Below, one piece after another: positions 7,016-11,687 of a DNA stretch of 11,687 nt (position 1 is its first letter; each line of letters opens with the position of its first letter). The position numbers were made by a program, and so were the translations under genes. Source of the stretch: Vicinamibacterales bacterium (GTDB lineage: Bacteria > Acidobacteriota > Vicinamibacteria > Vicinamibacterales > UBA8438); contig JASLOY010000059.1 in assembly GCA_030745255.1 (NCBI GenBank), forward strand, positions 1-11,687, written 5' to 3'. The notes under the pieces are model-generated. The model was not told the DNA's origin. It searched no databases and worked only from the letters and a program-made list of their open reading frames with translations.

Positions 7016-8587
7016 TCAGCCACCCGTCACAGTTGCCGACGCTTTCACTCGGGTATGACGAACCGCGAACACCGCCGCCACGGTCAGTACCGCACACAGA
7101 TAGGCGACCAGGTCGCCGATCCGTCCATAGACGGTCAGCCCGCTGAGCAGCCGGACATCCTCGGTGATGACCGCCGTCTCGAAAAGTGCACTGCGTGCGA
7201 GCACCCGGCCATATGGGTCGACGAGCCCGCTGATTCCGGTGTTGGCGGCGCGCACCAGATACCGGCCTTGCTCAATCGCCCGCATCGTCGCCTGCTGGAA
7301 GTGCTGATGCGGCGCGGCGGACCGACCATACCAGGCGTCGTTGGTGATGGTCGTCAGCAGCTGACTGCCTTGCCGGACGAAACTTCTGACGAGCGCCGGA
7401 TAGATGATCTCATAACAGATGGCGGTGCTGGCGAGATGGGTCCCGATTGGAAGCGTCAAGGGTCCGGTACCGGGCGTGAAGTTCGCCACGGTCTCGACGA
7501 GCGGCGAGACGAAAAACAACAACGACCGGAACGGCACGTACTCGCCAAACGGCACCAGGTGCCGCTTGTGATACACCGCGGCCGTCTCGCCATCCGGACG
7601 CAGGGCGAACGCCGCCACGAAGGCGCGGGGGACCGGGTCCCGCCGGCTCTGGGTACTGCCAAACAACACGTGGGCGCCGGTGTCGCGCGCCAGCTGGCGG
7701 ACCGCCTCGCCGTCGGGATGGTCCTCGAAGCTAAACGGGGTGGCCGATTCCGGCCACACGATCAACTGGGCCCCGTCCCCGGCGCTCTGGCGGCTCAGGT
7801 CAAGATAGCGGGTCAGAATGGTCGGTCGCATCGCCGGGTCCCACTTGTCTGTTTGAAGGACATTGCCTTGCACCACACCGACCCGCAGCGGCACCCCGTC
7901 ACGCACGAGGTGGTCGTCCGATAGCCGCCAGGCGCCGAACAGCACCACCACACCAAGCGCCCCCCCGGCCGTCGCGAGCACGCGCCATCGGTGCCGTGGC
8001 GGCCCGACCAACGCCAGCGCCAGGGCGCTGTTGACAAACACGACGAGCAGGGTGACGCCGTGGACACCGAACAGACTGGCCAGCTGAGCCACCGGCAGCA
8101 CGCCCGTCTGGCTGTAGCCGAGCAGCTCCCAAGGGAACCCGCCGAACAGCCACAACCGACCAAGCTCTGTAGTCAGCCAGACCGGCGCGGCACCGAGCAA
8201 TGCCCAGCCACCAAGCCGCGCGCACAACAGCGCCACGATCACCGCGAACGCCGCCGGAAAGAGCGCCAGGTAGGCGACCAGCAGGCCGTTGAGCAGCACG
8301 CCGATCGGCAGCGCCACTCCGCCGAACTCGACCATGACCTGCGTGAGCCACGGCAGCATGCCGGCGAAGTGGATCGCACCGGTCGTCAGGCCCAGACCGA
8401 AGGCACGCGAGAGCGACCGGGTGCCGTGGAGGACAACGAGCAGCGGCGTCAGCGCCACCCAAGCGGCCGCAGGATGACCAAGGGAGGGAAAGCTGAGCGC
8501 GAGCAATCCGCCCGACAGCGCGGCGGCGAGGAACGCCCCAGACCGGCGGCCGGTGGGACCGACATCGAACACCTGTGCCACCACCAC
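7016..8587 (-). CDS. lnt: Apolipoprotein N-acyltransferase Lnt
   Basis: Inner-membrane enzyme that transfers an acyl chain from phospholipid to the N-terminal diacylglyceryl-cysteine of lipoproteins, the last maturation step in diderms. The 523-residue protein has several N-terminal membrane segments within about 20-220, a nitrilase-like periplasmic domain (about 233-480) and a final membrane helix near 490-510. The catalytic triad is visible as E280 (LIVWPESATPF), K341 (YHKRHLVPFGEYVPF) and C391 (STAICYEI). The conserved TTITNDAWYG (412-421) and AANTGISG (447-454) follow. The chosen start is the first of three consecutive GTG codons, 5 nt after the upstream SPOR gene's stop. No clear Shine-Dalgarno is visible, so translational coupling is likely and the exact start is uncertain by a few codons. 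It sits between the SPOR gene and prfB in the operon. Length is close to E. coli Lnt (512). Confidence 0.97.
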   Translation of the reverse strand: MVVAQVFDVGPTGRRSGAFLAAALSGGLLALSFPSLGHPAAAWVALTPLLVVLHGTRSLSRAFGLGLTTGAIHFAGMLPWLTQVMVEFGGVALPIGVLLNGLLVAYLALFPAAFAVIVALLCARLGGWALLGAAPVWLTTELGRLWLFGGFPWELLGYSQTGVLPVAQLASLFGVHGVTLLVVFVNSALALALVGPPRHRWRVLATAGGALGVVVLFGAWRLSDDHLVRDGVPLRVGVVQGNVLQTDKWDPAMRPTILTRYLDLSRQSAGDGAQLIVWPESATPFSFEDHPDGEAVRQLARDTGAHVLFGSTQSRRDPVPRAFVAAFALRPDGETAAVYHKRHLVPFGEYVPFRSLLFFVSPLVETVANFTPGTGPLTLPIGTHLASTAICYEIIYPALVRSFVRQGSQLLTTITNDAWYGRSAAPHQHFQQATMRAIEQGRYLVRAANTGISGLVDPYGRVLARSALFETAVITEDVRLLSGLTVYGRIGDLVAYLCAVLTVAAVFAVRHTRVKASATVTGG

Positions 8588-8592
8588 GCAGC

Positions 8593-9219
8593 TTACGGCT
8601 GGATGATCCAGGGCTTGTACTGCTCTTCGGTTTCCAACTGGTGACGCACCGTCTCCGCCTCACCCTGGTCCGCATAGGGCCCCACACGCACCCGGTAGAC
8701 CGCCACCGGCGCCCCCGGCGCCGGGTCGACCACGAACGCGGGATACCCCTTCGCCACCAAGCCCGCCGCTGTGGCGCTCGCATCGTCGCCGCTCCGCAGC
8801 GCCGTGACCTGCACAACGAACGACGAGGCCGCAGCTGCATCCTCTGGCGATGCCCGAGTCAACGAAGTCGCGCCGGGCTCCAGCGCAGCCTCCCCGGTGG
8901 GCGCGTCGGCTGGTGTAGCCGTCGGCTCGGACACCGGTTCGGCGCCGCTCAGCAGGTCGAAGTATGTCAGTGCATCGAGGGGCGAACCGGCCTCCGCGTC
9001 CGGGTCCAGTGCCACGTCCGGCACACCGAGCCCGACCATCCCGGCGCCGCCCGACTCGGCCTCTGTCGCCGTCATCGGAGCCATGCGTCTGCCCGGCATG
9101 CCGCGCCCGACGAGCACGCCGCACAGAAAGACGATGACGGCGACGACCGTCGCAATCATCGCCAGGAACACCAGCTGTTTCGCGCTGGGCGCCGCCTCAC
9201 TCTGACCGGTGTTCGCCAT
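8593..9219 (-). CDS. Single-pass membrane protein with C-terminal SPOR domain
   Basis: Likely a cell-envelope protein that binds denuded peptidoglycan, as SPOR domains do at division sites; it has the same architecture as FtsN/DedD but is not assignable to either. The 208 residues comprise a short cytoplasmic N-terminus, a transmembrane helix (about 15-38), a long Ala/Pro/Glu-rich periplasmic linker (about 50-130) that includes LTYFDLLSG (84-92), and the SPOR domain (about 132-208: FVVQVTALRS...AVYRVRVGPY...). The ATG at 9217-9219 lies 23 nt inside the end of the slipin gene, and the stop is 5 nt before lnt, which argues for one operon with coupled translation. The Shine-Dalgarno is weak. Confidence 0.88.
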   Translation of the reverse strand: MANTGQSEAAPSAKQLVFLAMIATVVAVIVFLCGVLVGRGMPGRRMAPMTATEAESGGAGMVGLGVPDVALDPDAEAGSPLDALTYFDLLSGAEPVSEPTATPADAPTGEAALEPGATSLTRASPEDAAAASSFVVQVTALRSGDDASATAAGLVAKGYPAFVVDPAPGAPVAVYRVRVGPYADQGEAETVRHQLETEEQYKPWIIQP

Positions 9220-9982
9220 CGTTGCCGGCGGGCTGCTTGGGCTGGATCAGGTTCAGGAGCTCGATCGGAATTGGAAACAGAATGGTAGAGTTCTTTTCTC
9301 CAGCGATTTCCGTGAGGGTCTGCAGATAGCGCAACGTGACGGCGAGCGGCTGCGTGGCGATGACTCCAGCGGCCTGCGCGAGGCGCTCAGACGCTTCGAA
9401 TTCCCCTGCTGCGTGGATGATCTTAGCACGCTTCTCGCGCTCGGCTTCCGCCTGCCTGGCCATGGCTCGCTGCATGTCGTCCGGCAGATCGACGTGCTTC
9501 ACCTCCACCGCGGAGACCTTGATGCCCCAGGGGTCGGTCTGCTGGTCGAGTAGTCGCTGGAGCTCCTGATTCAGTCGGTCCCGCTCCGACAGCAGATCGT
9601 CCAAATCAACCTGTCCCAGCACGCTCCGCAGCGTCGTCTGAGCGAGCTGCGACGTGGCATAGTGGAAGTTCTCGACCTCGACGATCGCCCGCTGCGGGTC
9701 CATGACCCGGAAATAGATGACCGCGTTGACCTTCACCGACACGTTGTCGCGGGTGATGATGTCCTGCGGCGGCACATCCATCACGATCGTCCGGAGCCCA
9801 ACGCGCACCATTCGGTCGATCGGGGCAAAGACGAGGATGATGCCCGGCCCTTTGGGCCGCGCCAGCAGCTTCCCGAGCCGGAAGATGACGCCCCGCTCGT
9901 ATTCGTTGAGAATCTTGACCGAATTTGCGAGATACAAGGCCAGGACCAGCGCAAAAATCAGAAGGGGACTGAGTGTCGTCAC
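9197..9982 (-). CDS. Slipin (bacterial stomatin, SPFH domain), internal start
   Basis: Membrane-anchored scaffold protein that oligomerises in the inner membrane and works with NfeD proteases. Read from GTG 9980-9982 it gives 261 residues (MTTLSPLLIFALVLALYLAN...): one N-terminal hydrophobic segment (about 4-20), the SPFH core (NEYERGVIFRLGKL to VKHVDLPDDMQRAMARQAEA), an Ala/Glu-rich helix (EREKRAKIIHAAGEFEASE) and the ILFPIPIELLNLI end typical of slipins. This is a normal full-length slipin. GGAGGA lies 6 nt before the GTG, so it can be made on its own even though the upstream nfeD frame also reads through it. The stop lies 23 nt inside the SPOR gene. Confidence 0.85.
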   Translation of the reverse strand: MTTLSPLLIFALVLALYLANSVKILNEYERGVIFRLGKLLARPKGPGIILVFAPIDRMVRVGLRTIVMDVPPQDIITRDNVSVKVNAVIYFRVMDPQRAIVEVENFHYATSQLAQTTLRSVLGQVDLDDLLSERDRLNQELQRLLDQQTDPWGIKVSAVEVKHVDLPDDMQRAMARQAEAEREKRAKIIHAAGEFEASERLAQAAGVIATQPLAVTLRYLQTLTEIAGEKNSTILFPIPIELLNLIQPKQPAGNDGEHRSE

Positions 9983-11260
9983 TGCGTTTCCTCCGCGTCG
10001 GGTCTGTCTGACGGCTCCGGCGACACCGTGAGTGGCCACACGCCCTGCACCCGTCGGGCCGATGGCCTCGATGACCTCGCCATATTCATCGAGCATACCA
10101 GTGACCCCGGTCACCGAACGACGTAGCTGCGCACGAACTGCGAGACGCGCGAGGAACGTCACGATCGCCGCCAGCGCCAGCATCGTCGAGAGAATGAACG
10201 GCCAGCCCAGCTGTAGCTCCGGTGCCGGCGAGTCAACGAGCATCACGAGACCCAGAATCATGCTGAGGACGCCACCAGCGGCCAGCACCCCGAACGTCGT
10301 GGTAACCATTTCGAGCACGAGCAGCACGAGCCCGAACAGCACCAGCAGCAGCCCGACGTAGTTGATCGGCAGGATCTGAAAGGCGAAGAACGCCAGTAAC
10401 AAACAGAGCCCACCGACCACACCAGGCAAGATCGCCCCCGGGCTCCAGAGCTCGATGGTCAGCCCGAGTGTGCCGAGACTGAAGAGCAGCACTGCAATTT
10501 GCGGATGCGCGATCGCGCTCAGCAGCCGCTGCCGCCAGTTCATCTCTTTCCGCTCGACCTGCGCACCCGCGGTGCGCAGCACCTGCGTGCTGCCATCCCA
10601 ACGGGTCACCTCGCGCCCGTCGAGCGCTTCGAGCAGGGCGTCGAGGTCGTCGGCAACGATGTCGATCAGCGGGGGAATGGCGTTCAGAGCCTCATCCTCG
10701 GTGAACGACTGACTCTCGGTCACCGCTTTCTCGGCCAACTCGACGTTGCGCCCACGCTGGTCGGCCAGAGACCGGGCATAGGCTGCGACATCCGATGCCG
10801 TCTTCTCGGCCATCGTCTCGTCCATCGGCTGACCGGTGCCCGCGACCGGATGCGCGGCGCCGATATGGGTCCCCGGAGCCATCGCAGCGACGTCTGCCGC
10901 GATCGTGATCAGGAATCCGGCCGAGGCGGCCCGTGCCCCGCTCGGCCCGACGTAGACAACCACCGGGGTCCGTGTTTCGATGATCCGGCTATTGATGTCA
11001 CGGGTGGAATCTACGAGCCCCCCAGGCGTACGGAGCACCAACACCACGAGATCGGCACGGGCGTCGTCGGCTTCCTCGAGCGTCTGTGCAATGTACTCGG
11101 CCGAAGCCGGGTGGATCAGGGCGTCGACCTCGGCAACATGGACGAGCGGGCGGCTCCGAGCCACGTCGCGTTGCTCGGCGGGCACCGGCCCACCCAACCA
11201 CAATAGGAGCACACCGGTCGCGATCAGGCAGGCTGCCAGATGGAAGCGCTGGGCTGTCAT
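9197..11260 (-). CDS. NfeD-type membrane protease joined in frame to a slipin
   Basis: One uninterrupted 687-codon frame. Residues 1-28 form a signal peptide. About 38-215 is the ClpP-like serine protease domain with nucleophile S113 (GARAASAG) and probable partner K153 (ETMAEKTASD), plus APGTHIGAAHPV. About five membrane segments follow (250-372). Then comes only the start of the NfeD OB domain (TGMLDEYGEVIEAIGPTG, 387-404). From V427 on it is a complete stomatin/SPFH protein. In Pyrococcus an NfeD protease (PH1510) cleaves the stomatin encoded next to it, so the two are functional partners, normally separate. Here the middle of the OB domain is missing. Its likely end (VQGVWPLTVSPEP) is found in the +1 frame, which stops at TGA 9979-9981, overlapping the slipin GTG. 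The fusion may therefore result from a frame-changing deletion near 10036-10060, or be a sequence error. ATG at 11258-11260 is preceded by GAGGA with 8 nt spacing. Domain calls are firm; whether the cell makes the fused chain is open. Confidence 0.85.
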   Translation of the reverse strand: MTAQRFHLAACLIATGVLLLWLGGPVPAEQRDVARSRPLVHVAEVDALIHPASAEYIAQTLEEADDARADLVVLVLRTPGGLVDSTRDINSRIIETRTPVVVYVGPSGARAASAGFLITIAADVAAMAPGTHIGAAHPVAGTGQPMDETMAEKTASDVAAYARSLADQRGRNVELAEKAVTESQSFTEDEALNAIPPLIDIVADDLDALLEALDGREVTRWDGSTQVLRTAGAQVERKEMNWRQRLLSAIAHPQIAVLLFSLGTLGLTIELWSPGAILPGVVGGLCLLLAFFAFQILPINYVGLLLVLFGLVLLVLEMVTTTFGVLAAGGVLSMILGLVMLVDSPAPELQLGWPFILSTMLALAAIVTFLARLAVRAQLRRSVTGVTGMLDEYGEVIEAIGPTGAGRVATHGVAGAVRQTRRGGNAVTTLSPLLIFALVLALYLANSVKILNEYERGVIFRLGKLLARPKGPGIILVFAPIDRMVRVGLRTIVMDVPPQDIITRDNVSVKVNAVIYFRVMDPQRAIVEVENFHYATSQLAQTTLRSVLGQVDLDDLLSERDRLNQELQRLLDQQTDPWGIKVSAVEVKHVDLPDDMQRAMARQAEAEREKRAKIIHAAGEFEASERLAQAAGVIATQPLAVTLRYLQTLTEIAGEKNSTILFPIPIELLNLIQPKQPAGNDGEHRSE
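9979..9994 (-). promoter_or_regulatory. Ribosome binding site and GTGA stop/start overlap
   Basis: GGAGGA (9989-9994), 6 nt, then GTG (9980-9982) as slipin start. The TGA at 9979-9981 would be the stop of an NfeD tail read in the +1 frame. The four-base GTGA overlap is the usual arrangement of translationally coupled genes, which suggests that two separate genes were the ancestral state here. Confidence 0.7.
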
Positions 11261-11320
11261 GCTGACGTTCCTCGTCCCACCGTATCGCGGTGAGGGTCCG
11301 AACGCAAGGCAGCGGGACGA

Positions 11321-11687
11321 CTATTCGGCGTGGGTGTCGGGATCCGGTGAACCGGTGTCGATGGTGAGCTCGCAGATGCCGTCCCCGGTTCCCCGACACC
11401 TGGAGAGCTGGGCTCGGGCCGACACGTCAAACGACTCGAGACACCGCTCGAGCGCGGCGCCGTAGAAGCGGCACAACGGCGCGGTGGCCGGCTCCCGCAC
11501 ATCGCAGAACAACGATCCGCCAATCGACACCACCGCCGTGCCGCGCCGCACGGCGGTCCGCAATCGACCATCGTCGTGCAGCCCTCGGATCATCCGAACC
11601 GCCATCCGCAGCACCACCCGAATCCGGATCGCTCGCGGAAGCCGGCGCACCAATGCCCGTTCGACGACCGGCAGGCTGTCGACGGTC
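11321..11687 (-). CDS. Hypothetical protein, possibly V4R-like, 5' end missing
   Basis: The frame is open to the right window edge and ends at TAG 11321-11323; 121 C-terminal residues are visible. It begins TVDSLPVVERALVRRL, then a basic Arg-rich stretch, SIGGSLFCDVREP (about 61-73), a CRFYGAALERCLESF helix and RCRGTGDGICELTI, then a polar tail. The sequence C..(T)GD..C.(F/L).(I/V) near the C-terminus, after a helix beginning with CxFY, recalls the V4R (4-vinyl reductase-like ligand-binding) domain, but this is from memory and unverified. Any in-frame TTG or GTG near the edge would be an artificial start, since homology-like sequence continues upstream. The gap to nfeD is 60 nt on the same strand, so it may head the operon. 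Confidence 0.6.
   Translation of the reverse strand, partial: TVDSLPVVERALVRRLPRAIRIRVVLRMAVRMIRGLHDDGRLRTAVRRGTAVVSIGGSLFCDVREPATAPLCRFYGAALERCLESFDVSARAQLSRCRGTGDGICELTIDTGSPDPDTHAE

Noticed and set aside
7899..8840. 313-codon minus-strand ORF overlapping lnt and the SPOR gene
   Set aside because: Frame-shifted shadow: Arg/Ala/Gly-rich low-complexity product, while lnt and SPOR have full domain motifs in their own frames.
8575..9288. 237-codon plus-strand ORF opposite the SPOR gene
   Set aside because: Antisense to the SPOR protein, compositionally biased, without ribosome binding site or motifs.
11257..11571. 104-codon minus-strand ORF just upstream of nfeD
   Set aside because: It overlaps the V4R-like gene in another frame; the latter has the conserved-looking Cys/Gly pattern and is open to the window edge.

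Overview
The window looks like a chromosomal housekeeping segment of a high-GC, Gram-negative (diderm) bacterium. Lnt (lipoprotein N-acylation), a class A penicillin-binding protein and a SPOR-domain protein all point to a diderm envelope. Heptameric AGTCAGA-type repeats in a spacer, the general protein style and a lnt-prfB neighbourhood would fit Acidobacteriota (Vicinamibacteria-like), but that assignment is a guess from pattern memory. No phage, transposase, CRISPR, tRNA or rRNA is visible.

Layout, left to right. (1) 1-3041, minus strand: a chaperone unit, dnaK followed after 93 nt by a type I dnaJ that runs off the left edge. A near-consensus sigma70-type promoter (TTGACA, 17 nt, TATACT) lies upstream of dnaK, and a dyad sits at its predicted transcript 5' end. 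(2) 3042-3350: divergent intergenic region with an AT-rich patch. (3) 3351-5630, plus strand: a class A (PBP1A-type) peptidoglycan glycosyltransferase/transpeptidase. (4) 5631-5820: convergent spacer carrying a 26-bp inverted repeat built of heptamers; its right arm forms the last codons of prfB, and a GC hairpin directly follows the prfB stop. (5) 5778-11687, minus strand: a probable operon, in transcription order a V4R-like hypothetical gene (partial), nfeD joined in one frame to a slipin (SPFH) gene, a SPOR-domain membrane protein, lnt, and prfB. prfB is read through a classical CTT TGA C programmed +1 frameshift, so a simple ORF call gives the wrong N-terminus.

How the genes fit together: DnaK and DnaJ handle cytoplasmic protein folding. 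PBP1A builds peptidoglycan. The minus-strand operon combines membrane quality control (NfeD protease and stomatin-like scaffold), a cell-wall-binding SPOR protein, lipoprotein maturation (Lnt) and translation termination (RF2). I see no dedicated new defence or mobile system. The most interesting points are the one-frame NfeD-slipin ORF, whose NfeD OB domain appears to have lost its middle with a frame change, and the repeat-derived C-terminal tail of RF2.
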